From contig NC_080720.1 in assembly GCF_019097595.1 (NCBI RefSeq), positions 20,671,352 through 20,735,351 of the forward strand: a DNA stretch of 64,000 nucleotides. Reading direction: 5' to 3'. This DNA comes from Hemibagrus wyckioides. Its lineage: Eukaryota; Chordata; Actinopteri; Siluriformes; Bagridae. Below, in pieces: positions 1 to 10,349 of the stretch (within the stretch, counting starts at the first letter, position 1; every line of letters begins with the position of its first letter). The position numbers and the translations under genes were made by a program. The notes under the pieces are model-generated. The model saw only the letters and a program-made list of their open reading frames with translations, ran no database searches and was not told the origin of the DNA.

Positions 1-284
1 GGGGCCGCTGTTTGCGCAGACAACCAGACTCAGATACGTACTTGCACCTGGATCCTCAGAGCCACAGAATTGTGGTGCAGGGGAAACACCTGGTTGTCGA
101 AGGGTGCATGGGGTCTGAGGAGCTAAAACGCATGCGGGAGGATTTTATCTGCCAGTGTTTTAGTGGCTATCAAGGGAATAACTGTGAGCTGCAGGATCCC
201 CAGTATGGCAGAGGACAGGGGCACAAACTGCATGTATCGTGGAGCTGCTGTCTTCTCTTTTTGCTGCTCATGTTACTGAACTGA
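1..284 (+). CDS. Hyaluronidase (GH56), last coding exon, 5' partial, probably GPI-anchored
   Basis: Hyaluronidases cleave the beta-1,4 bond of hyaluronan at the cell surface, in lysosomes or outside the cell. Only the C-terminal exon is in the window. The first full codon is at 3 and reads G-R-C-L-R-R, the EGF-like start that the complete gene downstream also has (NGRCVRQ). A YLHLDP motif follows, then an FICQC...GYQGNNC stretch that closes the EGF-like domain. The protein ends with a polar spacer and SWSCCLLFLLLMLLN, a hydrophobic tail with no basic residues after it, as expected of a GPI-anchor signal; a membrane anchor is the alternative. TGA is at 282-284. The spacing and wording around the last EGF cysteines resemble HYAL4/SPAM1-type enzymes, but I cannot fix the paralogue. 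The catalytic exons lie upstream of the window. Confidence 0.9.
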   Translation, partial: GRCLRRQPDSDTYLHLDPQSHRIVVQGKHLVVEGCMGSEELKRMREDFICQCFSGYQGNNCELQDPQYGRGQGHKLHVSWSCCLLFLLLMLLN

Positions 285-2040
285 GACTTGTGGAACAATG
301 GACACTCGCACAGACTTCTATGGACATTTATACATTTCGTGTGCCACTAATGAAGCATTTGCTTCTGTAGTTTTGTAGATTGAAACTTGTACAGTTTCTA
401 ACACCTTTTTTCAGATTTCTTTACAGACTTTTATTGTAATTAAGTTTTTTTATATAAAGATTCAAGGGGTGTTCAGTTGAGTTTAGCCAAATATCTGCAT
501 TGTACAAATGTCAGACTGAAGCCTAGTGGCAGCTTGTACAGAATGAAAGTTGTTACATTTGTTCAGAGTTATGTGTGTGTGTCCCCAGTGAGTACACAAC
601 TCTGATATGAAAGTGTATAAACAGGAAAATTAGTCCAAATAAGCACTTTTGTTTATCATCATAGATAATGGATTCACTGACAGTGTAGGAGCTGGAAGCA
701 AATCTGAGAATCATCATTATTATACTGATAACTGCAGTTTGTCTGTAAGGGGTAATTTAAATGTATTTTAATTTAAATGAATAATTCTTGATGCAAGTTG
801 TTGTAAGATGATGGCGCTATCACTAAAAGACTACTACTAAGACTTTTTATTTGCTGTCACATAGTCCTGATTCATACAACTTTTCTAGGTTCACATTCAC
901 AATCATTTCTTAAATATAATACACAATGTGCTGGGAGTCATTTGGTGATTTAAGACGATCTGGTATGACTTGTTGGATGTATGTGTATGTGTAAGTATAG
1001 CAAAGCAAACTAGAGAAAAGAGAGAATATTTGATTCAATATTGTGTTATGTTATGTGTTATATATTACACTGTTTTTTATGTAACTTTTCAGATAGATGC
1101 CAAATAGACAGTAGATGCTGTTCTGGACTAGAAGTTGTTTCAGCTTTTTTGTTTTGTTGATTTCCTTAAGTGTTTACCACAAAGTAACATTATAGTATTA
1201 TAGTCTTTGTGGAAGTAAGGTTCCTGACCTAAGGTGGGGTTACAGTGCAATGAAGTGAATCATAAAAGAAGTACATTCTGCATCTGTAACACTTGCTTTT
1301 CAAAAGGGGCCACTGTCTAGATTTTGCCAGCCCACAATTACAGGCTTTCACATGCCAAGCAGTTCTATTTGTGTACTCTAGTTCATTGGGGGGGGTTCCA
1401 ATCTAGTGAATTTAGTGAGCTGTTGCAGAAAAAAATACAATACTTTTTGTCAGTACAACCCACAACCATCATAAAAACGGCTTTGCCTGTATTTAGCACT
1501 TTTGCGTATTATTAAAGTCAAGTCCGTGTTAATATGTTACAATACTTCTGAAGTTTATTACTGTAAATGGTTTTGTAAGGTGGGGGAAACCAGAAAAATG
1601 TACAATAGTGATGTTTCAGGTGGATGGTAAGAGCCAAACCTATAAGCCATATTGCTTAACTGATCTTTCTTTAATTCTCACTTATGTGTAAGAGGCAGCA
1701 TGACAGCTTGTTGAAGTAATTCATTTCATTAAGGTAGGCGAACAGTTCAGAATAAACTGAAATTAATATTCTTAATGAAGGACGGATTCTTAACTGTGTT
1801 TGTACAATGCACAATTGTGGTACCTTTTTTTTTTTCAATTAAATACAATTTTAATTGCATTTACAATTAAATCAATAGATTTTATTTTGTTCCTTTGTTT
1901 TAATCTGAACGTATTCAGATTTCATTAAAGCATGTAGGCAAAGGAGAACAAACAAAATGACGAAAACTTTTTGTCCAGATTAGAAAGAGTCGATTCATTG
2001 GTGAGCTGAGTCAAATGATCTGACTCGGAGATTTAAAAAC
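285..2040 (+). other. 3' UTR of the partial hyaluronidase gene and intergenic DNA
   Basis: AT-rich sequence after the stop codon with no coding signal. Possible polyadenylation signals are ATTAAA at 1511-1516 and AATAAA at 1751-1756; neither is decisive, so the transcript end is unknown. No transposon was recognised here. Confidence 0.5.
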
Positions 2041-2212
2041 TACAAGACCCCGCCCCTCGCACGCCTCCCTCCTTTTTCCATTCCAGCCCAACCCAATCAG
2101 GTTCCTCCCACTTCCAGGATTTCTTCCTCTTTTCGTGTTTTTCGGTCAATTTCGGAGTCACGAGGAGTTTACTCGTCTTTTTGTCTAAACACAACCAAGT
2201 CGCTACATTACG
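2041..2212 (+). promoter_or_regulatory. Probable promoter and non-coding exon 1 of the downstream hyaluronidase gene
   Basis: This stretch is richer in C and G than its surroundings. It carries a GC-box-like CCCCGCCCCT at about 2048-2057 and a CCAAT box inside CCCAATCAG at 2092-2100, followed by pyrimidine-rich sequence with ETS-like TTCC elements. About 110 bases on there is a good splice donor, ACG|GTAGGT, with the exon ending at 2212; TAG|GTGAAG four bases later is an alternative. The layout fits a TATA-less promoter and a short untranslated first exon spliced towards 4815 or 5157. The transcription start is not visible directly. The assignment to the downstream gene is inferred from strand and position. 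Confidence 0.5.
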
Positions 2213-4814
2213 GTAGGTGAAGCCAGCAAACTGTTTTCTAGGAACAGTATTGTAGAGGATCAGTGCAAATCAGAACATTTAACACATTTTATCTTAGTTC
2301 CTTAAGTATAAGCGTTTTCAACAGATATTCCTCTTGATTAGACTAAACAGAAGATTATTTCTATATTTCTTTCTTTTTTCAAGCTTGAAATTGTCATTGT
2401 GTTGGCAGATACGTTTGCTTGGTTCAAGCATTTATTACTGATCTGTTACTAGAATAAGAGTGTTAGACGTAAATATGTCTAGGAACAGGTTTCTTAATCT
2501 TATATTTGTTCTATGTAAAATCTCATAAATAGATATATTAGATAACAATTCCTTTATTCAACACATTGTCACTTGTTGTGCAATGTTGTACTTCCCCATT
2601 TTGTTTGTTGTGTAAGCTGGAGATTCAGTAACTAAAGCTTTATGTGCCTAGCAGTTTTTCATTAGACTGGAACAGTGTACATTTGATTAAGTCATGAACA
2701 GCTATAACAGTTAATAATAGTTATCAGAATAACAGTTTTTAAAATGTAAAGTGTGAACAGAGTAATTTGGTAGATTTATAAATACCAAAAATGAAAAACA
2801 TGTATAAAGTTTAGTAAAAGCCTGTTAATGGAAACATGCCTAACTAAATGCAATGCAAAATGTAGAATAAATGTATTTTTTAGATTCTTTAAAAAGGTGT
2901 CAGTAGGTCACGGGTGTACACATTTCTGCAGTTGGGTTTTTAATCGTAAATAAGAGCTGTGAAAGATTATGTGTATCATGAATCAAATGCATTTACATTG
3001 CAGCTGTCTCTCAGATACAGTCTTCTGTGTCTGTGGGGGTTTCATCAAGACGGCCCATATGGGAGATGTGTGTGGGCTAGACGACACACACATAGCTGTT
3101 GTGTGTATTGAGGACCCTACATGAAAGGTCCTTACAGTTCTGTATTCTGGTATGAAGATATTTTGAAGACCGACAAGCTAACATCGCTGTTGAAGACAAT
3201 AAATTCTTCTCCGTACAAGAACTCTGGTCAAGCTTACTAATTGTATGTATTAGAGAAATATAATACGTTGTCGAGCCACCCAAACCACTGATCAGCCAAA
3301 TACAGCAACATCAAACAGCTGACTGCTCATTTTACCTGGCTTTTCAGTGAAACCAGTAGATTTATCAGGGTACACACCCATATGTGCCCATTCCAAAACC
3401 AAAGGCATTAACACAAAGTTGTAAAGGAACATGAATAAGGTCAGGAACTGATGTCAAGTGAATTTCCACACTAATCTTGGCATGATGGGCCCTTTAGGTA
3501 TAGTGAAGGGAAATCTTAATGCTACAGAATGCAAACACATTTCAGACAACTGTGTTTACAACTTCATGGCAACAGTTTGTAGGAAGAACCATATATAGCT
3601 GATATGGTCAGATGTCCACAGATATTTGGCCACATAGTGCATGTCCTTCAGCCTCTGACCTAGAAACGTCTGCAGTCAAGAAGTCTGATTCAGAAATCAG
3701 ACTGAAAATCAGAATTCTGCAATTTTTAATGACATACCAATTCTTAAAATGCACTTGAAAGAGAGATCTATATCAAGCATATGCAGTGCTGTAAGCCAAT
3801 GGAATAAATACTGCACCTTAAAAAACAAATAAAAACCCAATAACAAGAACCTCAAATACACAAATAAACTAAATTAACTAAACTAAATTAAATTACCTAA
3901 TTAAGCTACATTAAATATACAATCAGTACTAATTAAAGGTATATATGAAAAAGTCAACTAGTATTTGAAGACAAACAGAAAACAAAAAGCCTTTTAAAAT
4001 ATTATCCTCTAAAAATCTTCTCTTTTTCCTCATTCCTGTTGAATATTTTGCAGCATTCTGATACAACTTTAGTTCAGTGCAAGATCTGTTTTTAGTCACT
4101 TACATTACACCTATGTAACTGGCACAATAATATGTTATAAATCAGTAATTAGGGTGGTTAAAAAAAGACAATTCACTGTGTGTGTACACAGTGATCATTT
4201 GGGGTCAACTGCACAAAAAGGTCTTTTCTTTTCTTTTCTTTTCTTTTCTTTTCTTTTCTTTTCTTTTCTTTTCTTTTCTTTTCTTTTCTTTTCTTTTCTT
4301 TTCTTTTCTTTTTGTTTCTTTTCTTTTCTTGTCTTGTCTTGTCTTGTCTTGTCTTCTTTTGGCTCTATCCAGAGTGCAATTTAGCTAAAATAAGTTTCTT
4401 AAAACAAACTGGTAAAATGTTTTATTTTGAGAACATCAGCATTTTTCCTCAATTCATCTATAAAGTTATATTAACATTATATGACCATAGAATGCTGCTG
4501 TTCATTTTTGCAAATCCTTGCACCTCCTTGGTCCTTACAGTCACTTTACATCATTTTTATTTTCACATATATATTAAACATAAGCAAACAAACATAAAGG
4601 CTTTAATGCCTGTAAATATACAGGTATGCTGTGCTGCTTGTTTATTATATTACATGATTATTATAGACAATTATCTATTCAGGATGCAAGTGCAGTTGAG
4701 GTCAGCACTCCTTATTATACATTTAAATTGACTTGTCTCATCTCACTGGATGTGTTCACTTCCTAGAGTTCTCCAGTTTCCTTCATGTTTGCATGTTTGT
4801 TTGTTTTTTTGCAG
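2213..4814 (+). other. Probable 5' UTR intron 1 of the hyaluronidase gene
   Basis: AT-rich, no coding signal. Around 3600-3645 there is a decayed piece of the 'ATGGCCA...GTGGACA' DNA-transposon terminal repeat also seen at 19.45 kb and 36.05 kb. A pentanucleotide array lies at 4223-4355. Confidence 0.4.
4223..4355 (+). repeat. TTTTC pentanucleotide microsatellite with a TTGTC tail
   Basis: About 22 near-perfect TTTTC units run to about 4330, with one interruption near 4311-4318, and then drift into TTGTC units. The + strand is pure pyrimidine over the main block. Apparent reading frames through it (repeated FSFLF) are artefacts of the repeat. It lies in the presumed 5' UTR intron. Confidence 0.97.
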
Positions 4815-4847
4815 ATTACATGCCAGAATTATTGGAACTTTATAAAA
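4815..4847 (+). other. Probable 33-nt second 5' UTR exon of the hyaluronidase gene
   Basis: A strong acceptor (polypyrimidine then TTTTTTTGCAG, ending at 4814) is followed 33 bases later by a consensus donor, AAA|GTAAGT, at 4848. The micro-exon contains an ATG at 4820. Joined to the coding exon through the acceptor ending at 5160, that ATG is in frame with the main start. Joined through the acceptor ending at 5156, it opens an out-of-frame upstream reading frame overlapping the main start. The exon is inferred from splice signals only. Confidence 0.45.
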
Positions 4848-5162
4848 GTAAGTGAGGCCTTGAACTCAAATATACAGGGACATTGCACACGTTAATTTAA
4901 TAGTTATATTAAAAATATGTCATGTCTGCCATGGAGACAATAACAGTACCAAGTGTCTTCCTGTAATTTATATCAAGTAAACATGCAGATCATTTTAAGA
5001 TCCTTTATATTCTAATTATTGTGAACAATTGTTTTCTGTTCGAAGTTCGAACCATAGGTTTTTAGTTTATAAAGAGAATACACATTTTTGTCGTCTCATT
5101 TCAGCAGATATGTAGACTTCACTTAAGTTTTACACTTTTCTTTATGATGATTTCAGCCAGGT

Positions 5163-6767
5163 ATGGGCACCGTTGCAACCTGGACATGGCGAATCATCCT
5201 TCTTTGCATATTTTTAACATGTCCCATCATGAGCCGTCCAATGTTGCTGTCAGAGTTTCCATTCCTCACAGTATGGAACGCTCCTACTGAAAAATGTGCA
5301 TCTCAATATGGAGTTGATCTGGACTTGAGCACTTTTGATATCATCCACAACAAGAACGAGGGCTTTATAGGCGGTAACATAACCATCTTCTATTCGAATA
5401 AGCTGGGCTTCTATCCTCACTACACTGAGAAAAATGAATCTGTATATGGAGGTGTACCCCAGAACTTCAGCTTGGATGAGCACCTCTCGCAAGCCTATGC
5501 AGATTTGCAAAAGAACATTCTATATCAAAACTTCACTGGCCTGGCTGTAGTGGACTGGGAGAGCTGGAGACCACTGTGGGACCGTAACTGGGATAGAAAA
5601 GAGGTATACCAAGAAGGCTCTAGAATACTAGTGAGGGCTAAACACCCTGACTGGAAACCAAAGCAGATAGAAGCCCAGGCCAAGAAAGACTTTGAAGGTG
5701 AAGCGCAAAAGTTCATGGAGAAAACGATAGAGCTCGGACGAACTGAGCGACCAGGGGGGCTGTGGGGTTTCTACGGCTTTCCATGCTGCTACAACTACCA
5801 GTACAAAAAAAATGAGACATACACAGGGGAGTGTCCACTGCTAGACATGATGAGAAACAACAAGTTGTCTTGGTTGTGGAACGTAAGCACGGCTCTGTAC
5901 CCTGAAATTTACCTAGATCTGAGCCTTAAGGGTCGTGACAGAGACATTCTACTGTATTCCCGATATCGAATACAGGAGGGTATGAGAATCAGAGAGAAAA
6001 CCTTTCCTATTCAACCAGTTGTCATCCCCTACGCTCGTATCGTGTATACCTACTCAATGACCTTCCTCTCACAGGTAATGAGCCTTCTGTCTGCACAAAC
6101 AGATATTTAGAGCTTGATAACAATGCAGTATCCAGATTCAGTCTAAAAATGTACCCTATTTTATATATGTAGTGATGATATTAATGATTTGATAGTGAGC
6201 TACTGCATTTGCCTTTCACTTCTTTTAGTTCATAAAGTGATTTCTAAAATCCTCCACTAAAAGTTTCATTAATCTTGAATCCTAAATTATGGCACTTTTA
6301 AAGGGAAGCATGTACTTCCTGCGTTTGTATTGTGTGTGTATTTTATAGGAGGATCTGGTTCATACCATTGGAGAGAGTGTCGCGTTAGGGGCAGCAGGAG
6401 TAGTGCTATGGGGTGATGCTGACTACGCCACAAACAAGGTGAAATTTACTGAATATTTTTAAACTTTATTGCCCCCAAAACTCATCCAGACCCTCTTATT
6501 ACTAACAGCATGTTTCCACTGAACAGCATGGCATTGCACGGCCCAGCAGTGCAGCATCCTAGTTGTGTGTTTGTGTGCATGTCTTTTTCATGTAAAGCTA
6601 CTCAGGAAGACAAGAATAGTTTTTGTATCTGGAGGTGAACAGCTGGTGACAACTGATGTGTATTGCTACTAAAATCTGCTCTGTCTCCTTCACAGGGTAA
6701 ACCACTTAACACAATATGTAAATTTTAATAACTGTACAAATGTGCCAGTTTCAGTGCAAATTATCAG

Positions 6768-6832
<65 letters not shown>

Positions 6833-9316
6833 CAATAAAAATCTGTTTTTTCTAGTTTTCCATATTATATGTTTGGGCCCCAAAATTTGAGACCACTGGT
6901 AAAAAAAAATATTTTGTTTCACATTTATTACTAATTTAATACAAAATATTTGATGACAAATTATTTTACTTACAATTGCATGATTGAAATAAAACCATAT
7001 TGATATTTTTACTTTCTTTGCCTTGCATCTTCCAAAATTCTAAAACTTTAAATTTATTAGTTTTAACTGGTAAGAATCCACATGGTTTCAGATTTTTTAT
7101 GATTTTACTTTATGGTCTCATTACCATAAAGCAAACTGGAGCTATTTGGGGTTTAAATAGAGATAGATAGATAGAGATTTAGATAGATTTTAAATTGAAA
7201 TATGATATGAATAAAAAAATGCTAAAGAGAAACAACAAAAACATTACTCTGGGAAAATAATTGTAAAAAATAAAGCCTAAATGTTTTATCTCCCCCTTAC
7301 TTAGTTTCAGCACCTGCTGAAGAAGGATAACTAAATTCAGCACGGGCATTTAGGTATGGCACGGCTCATTTGGTGGTGCAAATAGCGACAAAATGTGCAA
7401 TAATGCTTAATTTGCTGAGCTACATCATACTGCTCTGTCTTACGGAAGAGTTTCAAAAAAGGACCATTTAAAAGTTCACTATAGGTTCTTCTTAATTAAG
7501 GGTTCTTGTCTTCCTCATAATAAAGGAATCATTCAGTTGTAGGTTTCTACAGAAAGAAAAGAAAATGCATATATTTTTAAACCTCTTTTATTTAGATATA
7601 TTATTTAGATTAAATATATTTTAAAATTCTTTCCTACAATCCAAATCAATAATTTCATTCCTTGGAACTCTGCATTATCCAACCTCGGCAGTTTTATTGA
7701 TCATGATATCAATTGACTCACTTACACATATCTCATACTTCCCATTTAAAATTTTGCTCACTGTGTGTGCGGAGTTTGTTTGTTCTCCCCGTGCTTGAGG
7801 CACGGACCTGAAGACATGCTTCAGGCTGATTGGAGTCTCTAAATTTCCCGTAGTGTGTAATTGCGTGAATGAGTGAGTGTGTGTGTGCCCTGCGATGGGT
7901 TGGCACTCCGTCCAGGGTGTATCCTGCCTTGATGCCCGATGACGCCTGAGGCTCCCCATGACCCGAGTATAGATCGGATAAGCGGTACAGACAATGAAAT
8001 GAAATGAAATGAAATGTCAATATGAACTTGTAGTAAGCTTTCATGTCTTCATCAAATGCATAATTACCTGTTAGGAAGTATCCTAAAAGCTAAAGTGATA
8101 GTGCGTAAGGTAATGTTATAAACAACAACAACAACAAAAACCTGGCAGCACAAACAGTGCTTCTGGGGTAGTCAGAGTGAACTGAGTATAGCACTGAGGA
8201 AATCTACAGGCAATAGATAACCTCTCCTCTTTCCCATTTACATTTTGCCAGAAGCTCTTGCCAAGAATGACTTAAGGATCTATAATTACTTTCTTTTGTA
8301 CTTGGTGAACATTTCCATATGCTTGTGCAGATGGAACACAGATGGTCTAAAAATACCACTAATCTGTGGCACTGGTGGGAAATCAGGCTGTATGGTTATA
8401 CTATTGGCTGATATCATTATTATTATTATTTGTATTATTCATATTTTATTATTATTAGTAGCATTAGTAGTGATTATTGCAGCCATAAATGCTTTATTTT
8501 GATGCAGCTTTTTTCATAAATGATCTGCTTTTTTGGGGAAAGCTACTTGAATTGTTGGAATAGCAAGCATAGGATTCTTCTTTTAAACTATTAAACTTTC
8601 TGTGTTAGCTGTATTCGTGTTCGAAGCCCATGATTCAACAAGGACTTTGGGTGAATGCGCATTGTGATGTTGTCACATGAGACGTCTTTCCCCAATTTTG
8701 CAGAAAATCTGCTGTAATTTTGAAGAATTGCTCCTATGAATATCATGCTTGATTTTGCATTAATTATTTGCAAAACTACATTGGTATGATGGACTTGCAT
8801 CCCATTTATTGTGTATAGGCTCCAAATCCATCACAACCCTGACCAGGAGTTTAACTGAAGAGTAATCAATGATGAATTTTTTTTCACCTCTAGAAACACT
8901 AAAAATATTTCCTGTAAAGAGTGTCCTGTTTCAGTTGTTAAACAATATTGTTTTTTTTTCAGAGCACATGTCTAGCAGTGAAGAGTTACATTGATGAGAC
9001 TCTGGGCCGATATTTGGTGAATGTGACTACAGCAGCGCGTCTCTGCAGCAAGGAACTGTGTTCGTCTAATGGCCGGTGTGTGCGGCAAGACGTAGCTTCT
9101 TCTGCCTACCTTCATCTTGACCCAGCAGTATGGACCATCATCCCTAGAGCTGAGCTTCCTGACCAGAACCCCAACAGTCCTTCATATGTCATACAAATGA
9201 AGAATAAGGAGGAGGGCTATTATTTTACAAAACTATTTAAGTGCCAGTGTTATCCAGGCTGGGAGGGTGAACACTGTGAGAAAAAGATTGCTCCTAAGAC
9301 TAGACAGAGAAAGTGA
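5163..9316 (+). CDS. Hyaluronidase (GH56), complete, secreted or lysosomal type; join(5163..6074, 6349..6438, 8963..9316)
   Basis: Endo-beta-N-acetylhexosaminidase of hyaluronan. The three coding exons join in phase 0 and give 451 residues, a normal family length. Residues 1-24 form a signal peptide. The GH56 barrel starts near R25 (PFLTVWNAPT). The catalytic D-x-E pair is D131/E133 in GLAVVDWESW, followed by RPLWDRNW. WGFYGFPCCYN (201-211) is the substrate-site loop. The barrel ends with GESVALGAAGVVLWGD. Disulfides expected by homology are C45-C337 and C209-C224; C208 is an extra cysteine. The EGF-like domain uses C362, C367, C373, C428, C430 and C439. N-glycosylation sequons are at N72, N91, N101, N123, N217, N240 and N354. 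The tail after C439 is short and basic (KKIAPKTRQRK) with no hydrophobic anchor, unlike the upstream paralogue. The start was chosen because the signal peptide follows it. The exact orthologue (hyal4, spam1 or hyal6 group) is undecided; membership of the family is firm. Confidence 0.93.
6349..6438 (+). CDS. Coding exon 2 of the complete hyaluronidase gene
   Basis: Acceptor TTTTATAG ends at 6348 and donor AAG|GTGAAA begins at 6439. The 90-base exon encodes 30 residues, EDLVHTIGES... to ...DYATNK. This is the conserved 'IGESxALGAAGVVLWGD' end of the catalytic barrel, and the 90-nt size is what vertebrate hyaluronidase genes usually show here. Both junctions are phase 0. Confidence 0.93.
6767..6832 (+). 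repeat. AAT trinucleotide microsatellite
   Basis: Uninterrupted ATA/AAT units for about 65 bases inside the second coding intron. Confidence 0.97.
7765..8017 (+). mobile_element. LINE-3'-end/SINE-like fish repeat with pentanucleotide tail
   Basis: It carries the familiar fish-repeat words TTCTCCCCGTG, GGCTGATTGG, CTGCGATGGGTTGGCACTCC and GGATAAGCGGTA and ends in (TGAAA)n at 7994-8017, the simple tail expected of a reverse-transcribed insertion. Related, more decayed copies lie at about 27789-28080 (+), 48780-49110 (-) and 63735-63990 (-). I recognise the family as very common in fish genomes but cannot name it with certainty. Confidence 0.75.
8963..9316 (+). CDS. Coding exon 3 (last) of the complete hyaluronidase gene
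   Basis: Begins after a T-rich acceptor ending at 8962 and runs to TGA at 9314-9316. It encodes 117 residues: the end of the barrel (STCLAVKSYIDETLG), the sequon NVT at N354 and the whole EGF-like domain. The join to exon 2 keeps the expected Cys that pairs with C45. Confidence 0.93.
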   Translation, partial: STCLAVKSYIDETLGRYLVNVTTAARLCSKELCSSNGRCVRQDVASSAYLHLDPAVWTIIPRAELPDQNPNSPSYVIQMKNKEEGYYFTKLFKCQCYPGWEGEHCEKKIAPKTRQRK

Positions 9317-9689
9317 ATATCTATAGAATTTTTTTTTTAAAAAAGAAAAAGGACTGGACGAGTTGTAGTGTGAGCAGTCAGTGCTAGTGCATCCTGAAAA
9401 GACAGACACTCTGGTCAAATTTTAAGTATCACAAAATGACAAACCTACCTTAGGATGACCGTAAGATTTTAATCCAAAGTTTAAAAAAAAAGTTTAAAAT
9501 GAACCTTAACTGGCATGACTATTTTTAGCTGCTATATTACTTTACAGCTGAGGTCTAGAACACTGGTGTAATATATTTTTGAGAAAGCTGCTATTTTAAA
9601 CCTTGAATCAGGTAAGTTATTTGAAAGGTCTAGAAAAAAAAAAATCTGTAATTCAGTAAATTAAGTTTTTTTTCAATACCACTATTAGA
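9317..9689 (+). other. 3' UTR of the complete hyaluronidase gene
   Basis: AT-rich with several A runs. I see no AATAAA before the transposon cluster starts. The first clear AATAAA words on the + strand are at 9905-9910 and 9988-9993, inside the antisense Gypsy LTR remnant. Confidence 0.5.
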
Positions 9690-9823
9690 ATTATTTCAGA
9701 ATGAACAGTGAAAGAAACTCTTAATGCTTCAGTGTATCGAGACATTTTGGATAATTTCATACTCAGAACTTTATGGGAACAGTTTGAGGGTTGGCCCCTT
9801 CCTGTTCCAACATGACTGCACAC
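9690..9823 (+). mobile_element. Non-autonomous DNA transposon copy A, left part (split by the Gypsy insertion)
   Basis: This matches, in the opposite orientation, the sequence at about 14634-14770 (shared words: ACATTTTGGA, AATTTCAT, CCCCTTCCTGTTCCAACATG). It continues beyond the Gypsy element at 14221. The last four bases, ACAC (9820-9823), are repeated at 14217-14220 as the Gypsy target-site duplication. Confidence 0.85.
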
Positions 9824-10044
9824 TATAACCGTACCAGCTATTAAAACTAGAATTTTTATAACAAAAGGGGGGTCAAATTCTTTGCAGTGTACTAGGGGTC
9901 ATATAATAAATGCAAAAACAAACAAGACAGAAAAATTCCTCTTCTCAATATGTATTGCAATCAACAAATTGCAAACATAAAGCATAAAATAAACTCATAC
10001 AAATGCTGATATAACAAGAATAATATCCAGTGTAAATGGGTACG
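9824..10044 (-). repeat. Truncated 3' LTR of the Gypsy element
   Basis: 221 bp, collinear without gaps with 13437-13657 and about 96% identical by eye. It starts at the host junction (TATAACCG...) and stops abruptly at GGGTACG, where integrase sequence begins. About 559 bp of the LTR are missing. Confidence 0.93.
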
Positions 10045-10276
10045 CTAGTTTTGAAATGGATGGTTTGTATTGCTGACATACCTGACACTCCTTACAATGT
10101 TTCCATACATCTGAGCACATAGTAGGCCAGTAACAAATGTCTATCAGTCTCAGTAAAGTTTTGAGTCTGCCAAGATGTCCACTTAAAGGGTTATTGTGTG
10201 CATAGTTAAGGAAATCTTGTCTTAAGCAAGGAGGGATGACTAGTTGAAGCTTGGGTCCTTTTTGTCCTTGTGGCAT
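10045..10276 (-). pseudogene. Gypsy integrase, N-terminal zinc-binding domain only
   Basis: Minus-strand translation shows the HHCC zinc domain: AHNNPLSGHLGRLKT followed by CYWPTM and CKECQVC. The D,D-35-E catalytic core and C-terminal domain are absent, because the frame runs straight into LTR sequence at 10044. It therefore cannot encode a working integrase. Confidence 0.9.
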
Positions 10277-10349
10277 GCTACGAAAGAGAAATCAGGTAAT
10301 GAATGTGTTTTATCAGGTAATGAATGTGTGTGGGATCTGGCTCAGTAAC

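Larger units (their letters stand above)
6439..8962 (+). other. Intron between hyaluronidase coding exons 2 and 3 (2.5 kb)
   Basis: No coding signal. It contains an AAT microsatellite (6767-6832), a short GATA run (about 7160-7190) and a + strand repeat ending in a TGAAA-type tail (7765-8017). The acceptor before 8963 is strong, with a long T tract and then CAG. Confidence 0.85.

Noticed and set aside
4154..4731. Long overlapping + strand frames (up to 139 codons) through the pentamer array
   Set aside because: A five-base repeat keeps every frame open; the peptides are repeated FSFLF with AT-rich extensions and no domain.
5250..5716. Minus-strand frames opposite the first hyaluronidase coding exon
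   Set aside because: Antisense shadows of a well-supported coding exon; no domain of their own.
8245..8502. Hydrophobic 85-codon + strand frame in the hyaluronidase intron
   Set aside because: Driven by ATT/TTA repeats (IIIICIIH...); no signal of a real gene.
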